Position numbers and translations under genes: made by a program
DNA from: Proteiniphilum sp.
Lineage (GTDB): Bacteria; Bacteroidota; Bacteroidia; Bacteroidales; Dysgonomonadaceae
DNA: 60,639 bases
Direction: 5' to 3'
Assembly (NCBI GenBank): GCA_015478855.1
Contig: JADMKJ010000026.1
Location: 115,289-175,927, forward strand
Notes under the pieces: generated by a model
Databases searched by the model: none
What the model saw: the letters and a program-made list of their open reading frames with translations, nothing else
Told to the model about the DNA's origin: nothing
In this document: piece by piece, positions 45,075-54,567 of the stretch
Layout of the letters: the number at the start of each line of letters is the position of its first letter
Numbering within the stretch: the first letter of the stretch is position 1

Positions 45075-46430
45075 ATGTCAACACCTCTTATACTCTTTAT
45101 CATCATCTCTGCCGTGGCTCTTTTGCTGTTCATGGTTCTTAAACTGAAGATCAGCGCTTTCATTGCATTGTTGATCACTGCCATCTTTGTGGGGATCACA
45201 GCAGGGATGCCACTGGAGGGTGTGTTGAAGTCTGTTCAGGATGGTATGGCAGGTACACTCGGTTTTGTAGCTACGGTGGTGGGCCTTGGTGCCATCTTCG
45301 GTCAGATGCTGGAAAGCTCGGGTGGTGCCGAGTCGCTGGCGCGTCACCTGATTAAGAAGTTTGGCGTTAAACGGGCTCCCTGGGCAATGACCCTCACCGG
45401 ATTTCTCGTAGCAATACCGATTTTCTTCGATGTGGGATTTATCATCCTTGTGCCGATCGTTTATGCATTGTCGCGCGATACCAAACGATCACTTCTCTAC
45501 TACGCCATACCGCTGCTGGCAGGTCTGGCGGTGACCCACAGTTTCATCCCTCCCACGCCGGGACCGGTGGCTGTAGCCGATATCATCAACGCACAGCTGG
45601 GGTGGGTGATTCTTCTGGGTGCCATATTGGGCATTCCGGTAGTCATCATCGCAGGACCTTTATTTGGAGGATATATCTCAAGGAAAATATATCTTGTACC
45701 CCCCTTCGATTTCGATAAGCAGATCGAAGAGACTGAGGAGAAGACGTTACCCTCTTTCACATCTATAGCTGTGATTATCTTTATTCCTCTCTTTCTGATT
45801 CTGCTCAACACTGTCACCGGTCTGGCAGTGTCGAAGGAGTGGATACGGCAATCATTCTGGACAGATGTTGTGGAATTTATCGGCCATCCCTTCACTGCGC
45901 TGATTATCGCCACGCTGACAGCGATCTACTTCCTCTGCATAAGAAGAGGGATGGAGAAACAGGAAATCCTCGATCTGAGCACCAAAGCGCTCGGTCCGGC
46001 AGGCATCATCATCCTTATTACCGGTGCCGGGGGTGTGCTCAAGCAGGTGCTTGTAGACAGCGGCATGGGTGAGATGATGGCTGCATCGATGGCAGGATCG
46101 TCGCTGCCACCTATCCTCCTGGCATGGATGCTGGCAGCGGTGGTGAGGATCACACAGGGTTCTGCCACGGTTGCCATGATCACGGCAGCAGGAATTATAG
46201 CACCGGTGATAGATCTGTTTGAGCTGAACGATCCACAAAGGGCTTTGATTGTCATAGCCATCTCTTCGGGTGCCACCCTGCTGTCACATGTCAACGACAG
46301 TGGCTTCTGGCTTGTTGGGAAATACCTGGGGATGAATGAAAAACAGACACTTCAGAGCTGGACGGTGATGGAGTCGATTATCGCTGTAACCGGACTGGCA
46401 TTTGCCCTGCTGGCAAGCTTTTTTTTCTGA
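45075..46430 (+). CDS. GntP family gluconate:H+ symporter-like permease
   Basis: A 451-residue permease with about 12-14 hydrophobic segments. GntP features: FGQMLESSGGAESLARHLIKKFG, FLVAIPIFFDVGFIILVP, HSFIPPTPGPVAVADII and the C-terminal SHVNDSGFWLVGKYLGM. Family substrates are gluconate and related sugar acids. Standing right after the 3-keto-sugar genes, it may import an oxidised sugar product; that is inference. Confidence 0.9.
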   Translation: MSTPLILFIIISAVALLLFMVLKLKISAFIALLITAIFVGITAGMPLEGVLKSVQDGMAGTLGFVATVVGLGAIFGQMLESSGGAESLARHLIKKFGVKRAPWAMTLTGFLVAIPIFFDVGFIILVPIVYALSRDTKRSLLYYAIPLLAGLAVTHSFIPPTPGPVAVADIINAQLGWVILLGAILGIPVVIIAGPLFGGYISRKIYLVPPFDFDKQIEETEEKTLPSFTSIAVIIFIPLFLILLNTVTGLAVSKEWIRQSFWTDVVEFIGHPFTALIIATLTAIYFLCIRRGMEKQEILDLSTKALGPAGIIILITGAGGVLKQVLVDSGMGEMMAASMAGSSLPPILLAWMLAAVVRITQGSATVAMITAAGIIAPVIDLFELNDPQRALIVIAISSGATLLSHVNDSGFWLVGKYLGMNEKQTLQSWTVMESIIAVTGLAFALLASFFF

Positions 46431-46601
46431 TTATCCTCAGCAGATGCCACTACCGGCATGTACGATGTTGAAAACTTTCCATCAATAATAGAGCTCCTGA
46501 GAGAAAGATTGTATATTTTTACCCTGCGAATGAATATGAGGGCTTATGTCCTGCAGGTTCATTTCACCTGATTACAATATAACATTACAGAGATTTAATT
46601 T

Positions 46602-46961
46602 ATGCAATTAAAAGCGAAACTGCTGGATATCCTTCCACTGCAGACAGGAAAAGGTAAAAACGGAGATTGGAAAAAACAGGATATTGTTGTGGAGACACAG
46701 GAGAAGTATCCCAAAAAAGTGTGTGTATCGATATGGGGTGATAAGCTGGAGGGCGTTACACTGAAACCGCAGGAGCTGTATGAAATCTCTTTTGATATTG
46801 AGAGCCGGGAGTTCAATGGCAGATGGTATACCGATGTGAAAGCATGGAAAATCACACCCGAAAATGGCGCGAATGAGGGCGTTCCTCCTGAGTTTTTAGA
46901 CTCTTCGCCCGGTGATGATCTCTCCACTTTCGGAGCATCCTACGACGAGCCTCCCTTCTGA
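46602..46961 (+). CDS. DUF3127 domain-containing protein (OB-fold-like)
   Basis: A 119-residue Bacteroidota protein: a compact all-beta N-terminal domain (LLDILPLQTGKGKNGDWKKQ, VCVSIWGDKLEGV, YEISFDIESREFNGRWYTDV) and an acidic, Pro/Phe-rich tail ending DEPPF. The tail resembles the acidic C-terminus of SSB (DDDIPF) and the domain the OB fold, so nucleic-acid or SSB-partner binding is possible; function is not established. Confidence 0.78.
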   Translation: MQLKAKLLDILPLQTGKGKNGDWKKQDIVVETQEKYPKKVCVSIWGDKLEGVTLKPQELYEISFDIESREFNGRWYTDVKAWKITPENGANEGVPPEFLDSSPGDDLSTFGASYDEPPF

Positions 46962-47017
46962 ATTATACGCTGAGACTGCATTCTGTTCATTAACCCGGAG
47001 ACACTCACCCCTACTGT

Positions 47018-48616
47018 ATGTTAAAAAAAACACCTCATACATTGGTGATCATCTTTTCACTGGTATTTTTTTGTGCATTGCTCACATGGATCGTTCCTCC
47101 CGGGGAGTTTGATTATCATTCCGTTGAGGTGAACGGTGTTGCACGAAATGTGGTGGTAGATGATTCCTACCATAGTGTGGAGCGATCACCGCAGACATGG
47201 CAGATCTTCTCTGCCTTCCTCGGTGGATTTGAAAGGCAGGCTGCCATCATTGCTTTTGTGCTGATTATCGGCGGAGCGTTTCAGATACTGAACAGCAGCA
47301 GGGCGGTGGACTCCGGGATTTACTCTTTCCTGCATTTCACCCGCCGATTCGAGAAAAACACTGTCATGGGCAGGATAGGGGTGCACAACATCGTCATCAT
47401 CCTGGTGATGCTTCTTTTCAGTACATTCGGTTCGATATTCGGGATGAGTGAGGAGACGCTCGCCTTCATCATCATCATTGTGCCGCTGGCCATCTCCATG
47501 GGGTATGACTCAATCACCGGTCTGATGATGGTCTATGTGGCCGCTCACGTCGGGTTCACGGGTGCCACACTGAACCCGTTCACCATTGGTATTGCACAGG
47601 GGCTCTCCGGCTTACCGCTCTTCTCCGGTATTGGATACAGGCTGGTCAGCTGGTTTATCTTCACGGTGGTGATCATCACGATTACGCTGATATATGCTTC
47701 CCGTGTGAAGAAGAACCCACGGTTATCACCCATGTACAAAGCCGATAGCTACTGGCGTAAACGGGAAGCCGAAGCAGAGCAGCACACCCTGGCAAAACGT
47801 CCTACGCAAAGTACATGGTTCGTGTTTGCCGGCTTATCGCTGCTCCTGGTGGTGACCTCCTTCCGCTATCCCTTCACCACTTACTCACTCGGGGCCGGCA
47901 CCACGACGCTTATTTCCATTCCTGTGATCACCCTCCTGTTTATTCTCTCGTCATTCATCACCATCAGGCGATCTGCCCAACTGTTTATCCTGAATCTGCT
48001 CATCTTTACCATCCTCTTTCTCGTGGTTGGTGTGATGGGGCATGGGTGGTATCTGGAGGAGATCTCGGCGCTGTTTCTCTTTATGGGCATTTCGGCAGGT
48101 GTTGCGAATAACATGAGCGCTGGCAACATCACGAAAGAGTTCATTGCCGGGGTGAAGGATATGCTCACGGCGGCACTGGTGATCGCGATGGCTGGCGGAA
48201 TCATACAGATACTGACAGAGGGTAGGATCATGGATACCATTCTCTATTCACTGGCAGGTGTGATGGAGAACGCGGGTAAGGTAGCCACCATCGGCGGTAT
48301 GTACGCGATGCAGTCAGTCATCAATATCTTCATTCCCTCGGGCTCTGCGAAAGCAGCACTGACAATGCCCATACTGGCCCCTTTCTCCGATGTGATCGGT
48401 CTGTCACGACAGGCTACCGTGATGGCCTATCAGTTTGGTGACGGCATTACCAATATGATCACTCCCACATCGCCGGTATTGATCGGCGCACTCGGGATCG
48501 CCAGAATACCTTATGAGGTATGGTTTAAGTGGTTCTGGAAGATACTTTTATGGATGTTGTTCCTGGGCTTCCTGCTGTTGCTGCCCACCGTCTTCATGGA
48601 ACTGGAAGGGTTCTGA
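47018..48616 (+). CDS. YfcC family (C4-dicarboxylate/amino-acid type) permease
   Basis: A 532-residue membrane protein with about 12 hydrophobic segments. It fits the YfcC/DcuC-related family: N-terminal LTWIVPPGEFDY, FGMSEETLAFIIIIVPLA, GFTGATLNPFTIGIAQG and the C-terminal SGSAKAALTMPILAPF with FGDGITNMITPTSPVL. Substrate unknown (dicarboxylates, arginine/ornithine or peptides have been proposed for relatives). It is separated from the DUF3127 gene by 56 bp. Confidence 0.87.
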   Translation: MLKKTPHTLVIIFSLVFFCALLTWIVPPGEFDYHSVEVNGVARNVVVDDSYHSVERSPQTWQIFSAFLGGFERQAAIIAFVLIIGGAFQILNSSRAVDSGIYSFLHFTRRFEKNTVMGRIGVHNIVIILVMLLFSTFGSIFGMSEETLAFIIIIVPLAISMGYDSITGLMMVYVAAHVGFTGATLNPFTIGIAQGLSGLPLFSGIGYRLVSWFIFTVVIITITLIYASRVKKNPRLSPMYKADSYWRKREAEAEQHTLAKRPTQSTWFVFAGLSLLLVVTSFRYPFTTYSLGAGTTTLISIPVITLLFILSSFITIRRSAQLFILNLLIFTILFLVVGVMGHGWYLEEISALFLFMGISAGVANNMSAGNITKEFIAGVKDMLTAALVIAMAGGIIQILTEGRIMDTILYSLAGVMENAGKVATIGGMYAMQSVINIFIPSGSAKAALTMPILAPFSDVIGLSRQATVMAYQFGDGITNMITPTSPVLIGALGIARIPYEVWFKWFWKILLWMLFLGFLLLLPTVFMELEGF

Positions 48617-48692
48617 ACAGCATTTTTTTATGTTGCTGAAAAAATATTGAGAAATATTCATACCGATATTATGCCGGACCACCAAAATAGAA

Positions 48693-48725
48693 AACGCAAC
48701 TAACTATTCTATAGTTAATTGCGTT
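48693..48725 (-). terminator. Terminator of the tRNA-Gln transcript
   Basis: A 15-bp stem (48693-48707 with 48711-48725) and 3-nt loop, then TTTTCTATTTT on the minus strand. Its single non-Watson-Crick pair is U-G on the minus strand but C-A on the plus strand, which shows that the minus-strand RNA is the functional one. Confidence 0.75.
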
Positions 48726-48734
48726 GGATTGTTG

Positions 48735-48805
48735 TTGTCCCACTAGGATTCGAACCTGGACTGACTGAACCAAAATCAGATGTGCTACCATTACACCATG
48801 GGACA
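48735..48805 (-). tRNA. tRNA-Gln (anticodon TTG)
   Basis: A 71-nt cloverleaf on the minus strand: acceptor TGTCCCA/TGGGACA, D-loop TAATGGTAGC, anticodon loop TTTTGGT (anticodon TTG), T-arm with GGTTCGAATCC. The 3' CCA is not encoded. It has its own promoter and terminator. Confidence 0.95.
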
Positions 48806-48832
48806 ATCCTTTATGCTTCGTGAAAAGCAGTG

Positions 48833-48863
48833 CAAAAGTAGCATAATAATTTTAACGCACCAA
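48833..48863 (-). promoter_or_regulatory. Promoter of tRNA-Gln
   Basis: On the minus strand TTG (48861-48863), 20 bp, then TACTTTTG (48833-48840), about 28 bp before the mature tRNA 5' end. Confidence 0.65.
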
Positions 48864-48919
48864 ATTATTTGGCTTGTTTTTATCTGATCAAAAAGGACCA
48901 CTCCTGTTTCTCTACGATG

Positions 48920-50215
48920 CTACTCCGCAATCAGCAGGAAATAGTTCTTCTTCCCGCGTTGGGCAAGGATATATTTATCGCCTATCAGGTGCGACAACGC
49001 TATGGTGTCATCAAACAGCTCCAGCTTCTCCTTGTTGATCATCACGCCGCCGGCCTGTACGGTTTTGCGCATCTCTCCCTTGGATGGAAAGACTGCCGCT
49101 TCGTCGGTGAGCAGGTCCACCGCTTTGATCCCTCCGGCCAGCTTCTCCCTGGAGATACTGAATTGCGGTACCCCTTCAAACACCTGCAGGAATGTCTCCT
49201 CGTTGATTGAACGCAAAGTCTCTGAGGTGGATTTACCGAAAAGGATCTGGGAGGCGTTCACCGCCATCTCATAATCGTCGCGTGAGTGGACCATCACGGT
49301 GACCACTTCGGCCAGTCGCTTTTGCAGCGGACGCAGATGCGGTGCCGATTGCTGTTCGGTAACAAGTGCTTCAATCTCTTCTTTCGATAGTGATGTGAAT
49401 ATCTTGATGTATTTCTCGGCATCGCTGTCGCTCACGTTCAGCCAGAACTGGTAGAACTGATAGGGTGAGGTATAGCGGGGATCGAGCCAGACATTGCCGC
49501 TCTCGGTCTTGCCGAACTTACCCCCGTCGGCTTTCGTGATCAGCGGACATACGAGTGCAAAGGCTTCACCACCCTCCACGCGGCGGATAAGCTCGGTGCC
49601 GGTGGTGATGTTGCCCCACTGATCCGAGCCGCCCACCTGCAGACGTACCCCCAGTTCACGGTAGAGATGCAGGAAATCGTATCCCTGTATCAGCTGATAG
49701 GAGAACTCGGTGAACGACATCCCTTCGCTGGAGTCACCACTCAGGCGTTTTTTCACCGAGTCCTTGGCCATCATATAGTTCACGGTGATATGCTTGCCGA
49801 TATCGCGTATGAAGGAGAGGAATGAGTAATCCTTCATCCAGTCGTAGTTGTTCACCAAAACTGCTTTGTTGGGGATGTCACTCTCAAAATCGAGAAAACA
49901 GGCCAGTTGCTTTTTGATTGCCTCCTGGTTGTGACGCAGTGTCTCCTCATCGAGCAGGTTGCGTTCTGCCGATTTCATGGAGGGGTCACCGATCATGCCG
50001 GTGGCACCGCCGATTAACGCAACGGGCGTGTGGCCTGAGCGCTGGAAATGCTTCAGCATCATCACTCCCACCAGATGGCCGATGTGCAACGAGTCGGCCG
50101 TGGGATCTATACCCAGGTATCCTGCCGTAAGTTCTTTCTGTAATTGTTCTTCCGTGCCGGGCATCACATCCTGTATCATGCCGCGCCAGCGGAGCTCTTC
50201 CACAAAATTCATCAT
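48920..50215 (-). CDS. tyrS: Tyrosyl-tRNA synthetase
   Basis: Class I synthetase charging tRNA-Tyr. The 431 residues have the HIGH motif in [18 protein letters not shown] (about 40), [11 protein letters not shown], the tyrosine pocket [15 protein letters not shown] and [11 protein letters not shown], the KMSKS-equivalent KFGKTESG (about 235), and a C-terminal S4 RNA-binding domain (about 360-425; [11 protein letters not shown]). Monocistronic; a TATCTTTG -7 box on the minus strand at 50251-50258 precedes it. Confidence 0.97.
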   Translation of the reverse strand: MMNFVEELRWRGMIQDVMPGTEEQLQKELTAGYLGIDPTADSLHIGHLVGVMMLKHFQRSGHTPVALIGGATGMIGDPSMKSAERNLLDEETLRHNQEAIKKQLACFLDFESDIPNKAVLVNNYDWMKDYSFLSFIRDIGKHITVNYMMAKDSVKKRLSGDSSEGMSFTEFSYQLIQGYDFLHLYRELGVRLQVGGSDQWGNITTGTELIRRVEGGEAFALVCPLITKADGGKFGKTESGNVWLDPRYTSPYQFYQFWLNVSDSDAEKYIKIFTSLSKEEIEALVTEQQSAPHLRPLQKRLAEVVTVMVHSRDDYEMAVNASQILFGKSTSETLRSINEETFLQVFEGVPQFSISREKLAGGIKAVDLLTDEAAVFPSKGEMRKTVQAGGVMINKEKLELFDDTIALSHLIGDKYILAQRGKKNYFLLIAE

Positions 50216-50250
50216 GTTGTATGCTATCTATATCATATTAAAAAAGTATG

Positions 50251-50258
50251 CAAAGATA
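50251..50258 (-). promoter_or_regulatory. -7 box of tyrS
   Basis: TATCTTTG on the minus strand, about 36 bp before the ATG; no TTG at the preferred distance. No T-box-like structure is visible. Confidence 0.45.
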
Positions 50259-50325
50259 ATAAAACTATTTGGTATGGGGGCGCATGCAGGATGATCGATT
50301 AATGTCAGGAGAGAGAGTGACGGGG

Positions 50326-51771
50326 CTACTTTTTCCTGACAAGCATGACAATGAGTGCGAACACATTCATGATCTCGAGACGCCCCAGCAGCATGTTGGC
50401 TGAAAGGAGATACTTTGCTGCATCGGGCAGCAGTGCATAGTTACCGAATGAACTCACACCCCCAAAACCAGGTCCTACATTGCCTATGGTGGCAATCGAT
50501 GCCGAAAAGGCAGTCATCCCGTCTATTCCCATGGCCGAAAGTAACAGTGTGGTGATGAAAAAGGTAAGGATATAGAGAATGATGAATACCATGATCTGCA
50601 ACTCCAAATCGTGTTCAATGACTTTATTGTTCATTCTCACAGCGTAGATTCCTTCTGGATGAAGGATTAGTTTCAGTTGTTTTTTTACCGAGGAGAAGAA
50701 GAGATAAATCCGGTCGAATTTGAGTCCTCCAGATGTGGAACCCACCATCCCGCACTGAATTGTGAAATAACAGAGAAGAATGACGGAGAAGATGGGCCAT
50801 ATGGATGTATCAGCAGTTACAAGACCGGTGGTACTGGCCAGTGAAATTACCTGAAAAGATGCGTATCGGAGCGATTCCCAGAAGCTGAATAACTCTTCGT
50901 GCGTTAGCTGTAATGTGATTAAAATGATACCGATGAATATCACAATTACAAATAAACGAACCGGGCGAGAGGTAAAAATATTCTGTTTCTGTCTTGTAAT
51001 CGTCAGGAAAATTAATCCGAAGTGTAGACTGCTCATCAGCATGAAAAACATGATTACGATTTCAATCCAAGGGTTTTGAAATGCTGCGATGCTCATATTT
51101 TTTGTTGAGTACCCGGAGGTGGCAACAGTAGAGAAGGAGTGACAGATAGCGTCAAAAAAACTCATACCAAGCATTTTGAGCAAGATGGTCTCCACGATGA
51201 TCAGACTAATATAGACTGTTGTAATAATACGGATAATATGCCTTGATCTTATCCGGAAGCTCATCTTGGAGAGATCAGATACCTCTGAACGGTAAAAGCT
51301 GGATTGAACCCCTTTCTTTTGGGGAAGTACCAACAATACAAACAGAATAATACCTACACCACCAATAAATGAAGTAGATATGCGCCAGAAAAGCAATCCT
51401 TTGGGTAGCGCCTCAACATCATTTAAAATGCTTGCTCCGGTAGTTGTGTATCCCGAAACACTTTCAAACAGTGCATTGGTAAACGTGAACTCTCCACCCC
51501 AGATATAGAAGGGAATCATACCGACAAAACAGGTGATGATCCAACCGAGAACGCTGATAGCCAGTCCTTCGTGAAAAGAGATCTCCTCTATTTTTTCAAC
51601 AAATATCTGAGGAAAGCTTCCTAATATGGCAGTTAAAGCAGCACTGAACAACAGTGCGTTCAATGAGTTCTCTTTATTGAAAAATGAAATCGTTGCCGAG
51701 ATAAAAAGGAACAACGCATTGAATAGTAAAATGAAGCCCAGATATTTAATTACAACTCTTGTCCGTACCAT
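50326..51771 (-). CDS. trkH: TrkH family potassium uptake protein
   Basis: A 481-residue potassium-translocating membrane subunit. The four P-loop-like filters are visible, such as SVSGYTTTGASIL (about 108), CHSFSTVATSGYSTKN (about 215), SLASTTGLVTADTSIW (about 315) and ASIATIGNVGPGFGGVSSFG (about 430). It needs a TrkA-type regulator; one begins at the left edge of the window, about 50 kb away. It is 6 bp downstream of a 4HB-HAMP protein gene on the same strand, clearly one operon. Confidence 0.94.
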   Translation of the reverse strand: MVRTRVVIKYLGFILLFNALFLFISATISFFNKENSLNALLFSAALTAILGSFPQIFVEKIEEISFHEGLAISVLGWIITCFVGMIPFYIWGGEFTFTNALFESVSGYTTTGASILNDVEALPKGLLFWRISTSFIGGVGIILFVLLVLPQKKGVQSSFYRSEVSDLSKMSFRIRSRHIIRIITTVYISLIIVETILLKMLGMSFFDAICHSFSTVATSGYSTKNMSIAAFQNPWIEIVIMFFMLMSSLHFGLIFLTITRQKQNIFTSRPVRLFVIVIFIGIILITLQLTHEELFSFWESLRYASFQVISLASTTGLVTADTSIWPIFSVILLCYFTIQCGMVGSTSGGLKFDRIYLFFSSVKKQLKLILHPEGIYAVRMNNKVIEHDLELQIMVFIILYILTFFITTLLLSAMGIDGMTAFSASIATIGNVGPGFGGVSSFGNYALLPDAAKYLLSANMLLGRLEIMNVFALIVMLVRKK

Positions 51772-51777
51772 AGATTG

Positions 51778-52560
51778 TTATTCATTGGAGACGTCTCTTT
51801 TTTTAAGAAGTCTGGATATCAGAATGTTGATCTCATCCTCAAGCATCTTGAATTCGTCTTTCGAAACGACATGTGCATTTAACCGGCCCTGTTCAGGGTA
51901 GTACTCCTTTACGCCGTTAATAAATTTCCTTAGCGGATGAATAAAGTAGATGGTGATGAAAAAATTGAGTAAGATAGCAAAGATAATGGCTGCAGCGATA
52001 GAAACGATGGCAGGCATCATGGCTCTCCGTGATTTTTCCTTCACGATTCCCGATTGCCGGTTCATCTGGTCCTGATTCAATACCATCAGGTTGTTGATTG
52101 CTTCTTTCGTATTGAAAAAAAGTGCTTTGGTCTCAGCATCATATTTTTGCTTCGCTTCTGCCACACTGCTTTCTATTTCTACAATCGTCAATACAGATGC
52201 ATGGTATTTATCATATGCAATGATGATACCTGAAATGAATTGAGACTCATTTGTTTCGGTGATATTTGCCTGCGCATCTGTGATCGCCTTTGTGATGATG
52301 GAGTCTGAACGGTGGATGGTTCCGATTCCGGAATCTCTGTCACCGATCATCCATAATAACAGGCCACTGTCTTCCCTTTCCAAAGCATCGGTCATCCTCT
52401 TCGCCGACTCAATGGACTGATAATTATTTTTTAATACCCCGTCCACTGAATCTCCCATCTTCGTGAACTCCAGCATTGACATGATACCTGCCGCCAGCAG
52501 CATCAGCACGAGGAGCGAGAGGCTGAGTAAAATTTTAATCTTAAGAGAGCTGTTCATCAA
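51778..52560 (-). CDS. Four-helix-bundle sensor/HAMP protein without an output domain
   Basis: A 260-residue membrane protein: N-terminal TM helix (about 8-28), a periplasmic helical sensor (about 30-185; ALEREDSGLLLWMIGDRDSG resembles four-helix-bundle MCP/kinase sensors), second TM (about 186-210), then a HAMP domain (YFIHPLRKFINGVKEYYPEQG to DEFKMLEDEINILISRLLKK). It stops there: no histidine kinase, MCP signalling or cyclase domain follows, and the next gene starts 6 bp on. A truncated kinase or a self-standing partner of TrkH are both possible. Confidence 0.75.
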   Translation of the reverse strand: MMNSSLKIKILLSLSLLVLMLLAAGIMSMLEFTKMGDSVDGVLKNNYQSIESAKRMTDALEREDSGLLLWMIGDRDSGIGTIHRSDSIITKAITDAQANITETNESQFISGIIIAYDKYHASVLTIVEIESSVAEAKQKYDAETKALFFNTKEAINNLMVLNQDQMNRQSGIVKEKSRRAMMPAIVSIAAAIIFAILLNFFITIYFIHPLRKFINGVKEYYPEQGRLNAHVVSKDEFKMLEDEINILISRLLKKRDVSNE

Positions 52561-52593
52561 ATATTATGTTCAGAGAATAATCTGTTTAGTTGG

Positions 52594-52601
52594 CAAAAGT
52601 A
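52594..52601 (-). promoter_or_regulatory. -7 box of the HAMP-trkH operon
   Basis: TACTTTTG on the minus strand, about 34 bp before the start codon. Confidence 0.4.
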
Positions 52602-52646
52602 CCTTTTTTTTAACTATTCATCTCATTTATCAATATTTTTTTACAT

Positions 52647-52675
52647 AAAAAAGTGGACCCGTATGAGCCCACTTT
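52647..52675 (-). terminator. Terminator of the TPR lipoprotein gene
   Basis: On the minus strand AAAGTGG (52669-52675) pairs with CCACTTT (52650-52656) around a 12-nt loop, followed by a short T-run (52647-52649 and on). It lies 20 bp after the stop codon. Confidence 0.65.
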
Positions 52676-52694
52676 CTGCTTTTTGTAATCTATG

Positions 52695-54395
52695 TTATCT
52701 TAACAGCGACATAAATTCCTGGTTTGTACGATATTTTGCAAATTCCAGATCGGTGAGAGCCCTGGTAGCAATCATCCGGTCGCGACCAATAGCTGCACGG
52801 AGATTTGCAATCACCTCATTGAAGTTGTTCGTTCTGGAGGCGATGATTGCCAGCAAATAAGCTGTGGTGGCATCTGGTGTCTCAATCGCTTCGAGTGTCT
52901 GCTTGGCTGCATTGTAATCTCTTACCAACAGTTGAGCCAGCGCTGCATTGTTCGAATTGCTACTGCCATAAGCGCTTGCTGCCTGGTTATAGTTCCCCTG
53001 TAACAGATTGAGCAGACCCATCGCTTCATCAAGACCATTCGCCCCGGCCGATCTTCCCAGTAGTTCGTTGGCTTCATCCATTTTATTGTCCATGATGGCC
53101 AGTAATGCTTTGTTCATGTTCACCTCGGGAGCAGTAGGGTTCACCTGTGCGGCACGGTCAAATGCCTGTTTGGCTTTTGCATATTCTCCCTGTTTAAAGA
53201 ACATGGTGCCTATATTGTTCCATCCTCTGTAGTCGTTGGAGAAGTTGGACGTTACATACTGATAAATACGTTCTTTCACACGCTCATCATCTGAAAGTGA
53301 GGAGGCATAGAGAAGTTCCTCCACGGTCAGATCCTTCGGGTTATTAGTCCATGCTGTCATGATCTCGTCATCCGATTTACCGACGATCTCGATGTTGGCG
53401 GTGATCCGTGAACGACGTAGTTGTGGCAGAATCGTTTCTGCCAGGTCCTCGAACACATAGGAGATATTCTTGATCTCTCTCTCACGCGTTTCAGAGTCGG
53501 GATACATCTCCAGGACACGCAGGATTAGCTCCTTGTCCTGCAGGTCAGATGCAGAGACAAGCTGATGGAAACCGTCCCAGTCTTCAGCCGTATAACGTGC
53601 GTAAACATCAGTGTCGATATTTCTCTTGCTCAATTCACTCTCCAGATAATTGGATGTGTTCTGTTCACGTTGAGCAGCCAGTCTCTCATTGAGAGAAAGA
53701 CCTCCGTCGGGAGATGCATAGGCCGATACCTCCACATCCACGTTCTGTCTGGGATCGTTGAACGCTTCTTCTACACGGCGTTTCCATTCTGACATGTCTC
53801 GCTTGTTCAATTCGCTCTGACGAAGATTGGCCTGCTGGATAACGAACAGAATGTTGGCATCCTGTGCCTCCTTGATGATGCGCTGGAATCCGTCGGGTGC
53901 CACGGATGGTGAGGTCGTATGCACATCGGCCAGTGCTGAGGTGGCGATGATACCATCTGCCACTTTCAGGTCGGGGAGGATGGATTGTTTGTTCTTGATT
54001 CTTCCGTCGAAGCGGAGGAAGAGCTCCGATGATTGCATGTCGGGAGTGTAGGGGAACGATGAGCTCATGGTGAAATTGGCACCTCTGCTGTGTGGTATAG
54101 CTATCCTGTTTCCGGAGATATTTTCTCCCTGATAGCTGTAAGGTGTTCCTGCAACTTCCCTGTCTCCAAACTTAAGTATCGGCGTGATGGTTACAATACC
54201 GTTTTTGTGAAACCATTTTTCGGGGAAGGTCCCGTTCACGGTAACAGGTACCTGGTTACCCACAGTTTCCAGAGGCGAGGGTGTCACATTGAAATTGTTT
54301 TGCGATAGCGGTTTCAATTTGCTGCTGCACGAAGTGGTGAAGAGTGCCACTCCCAAAACAAGGATTAGCGTCAATAAATAAGATTTCCTTTTCAT
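52695..54395 (-). CDS. TPR-repeat lipoprotein with OmpA-like middle region
   Basis: A 566-residue outer-membrane-type lipoprotein (signal MKRKSYLLTLILVLGVALFTTSC, Cys at 23). Residues about 30-200 are a beta-rich domain; about 215-290 resembles the OmpA peptidoglycan-binding fold (VDVEVSAYASPDGGLSLNERLAAQR); from about 385 TPR repeats follow (WNNIGTMFFKQGEYAKAKQAFDRA, read in parts). Proteins of this layout occur throughout Bacteroidales; role unknown, cell-envelope scaffold likely. A TAAATTTG -7 box on the minus strand lies at 54454-54461. Confidence 0.85.
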   Translation of the reverse strand: MKRKSYLLTLILVLGVALFTTSCSSKLKPLSQNNFNVTPSPLETVGNQVPVTVNGTFPEKWFHKNGIVTITPILKFGDREVAGTPYSYQGENISGNRIAIPHSRGANFTMSSSFPYTPDMQSSELFLRFDGRIKNKQSILPDLKVADGIIATSALADVHTTSPSVAPDGFQRIIKEAQDANILFVIQQANLRQSELNKRDMSEWKRRVEEAFNDPRQNVDVEVSAYASPDGGLSLNERLAAQREQNTSNYLESELSKRNIDTDVYARYTAEDWDGFHQLVSASDLQDKELILRVLEMYPDSETREREIKNISYVFEDLAETILPQLRRSRITANIEIVGKSDDEIMTAWTNNPKDLTVEELLYASSLSDDERVKERIYQYVTSNFSNDYRGWNNIGTMFFKQGEYAKAKQAFDRAAQVNPTAPEVNMNKALLAIMDNKMDEANELLGRSAGANGLDEAMGLLNLLQGNYNQAASAYGSSNSNNAALAQLLVRDYNAAKQTLEAIETPDATTAYLLAIIASRTNNFNEVIANLRAAIGRDRMIATRALTDLEFAKYRTNQEFMSLLR

Positions 54396-54453
54396 TTCGT
54401 AAGTATTAATATAATTATATAAAATCGATTTTCTATATCTGTTGATTACAACA

Positions 54454-54461
54454 CAAATTTA
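54454..54461 (-). promoter_or_regulatory. -7 box of the TPR lipoprotein gene
   Basis: TAAATTTG on the minus strand, about 60 bp before the ATG. Confidence 0.4.
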
Positions 54462-54567
54462 CCCAAATTAAAGTAAATAAAAAAGCGGACCTCTCTATAT
54501 TTGCGTTCTTTTTTGATTATTGATAGTACTTATTTTACAACGGGTTTAAAAAAGTAATACCGGAACT

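Noticed and set aside
54496-54503. Plus-strand TATATTTG promoter-like box
   Set aside because: It points into the 3' end of pdxB on the opposite strand with no plus-strand gene and no -33 element; probably chance in AT-rich DNA.
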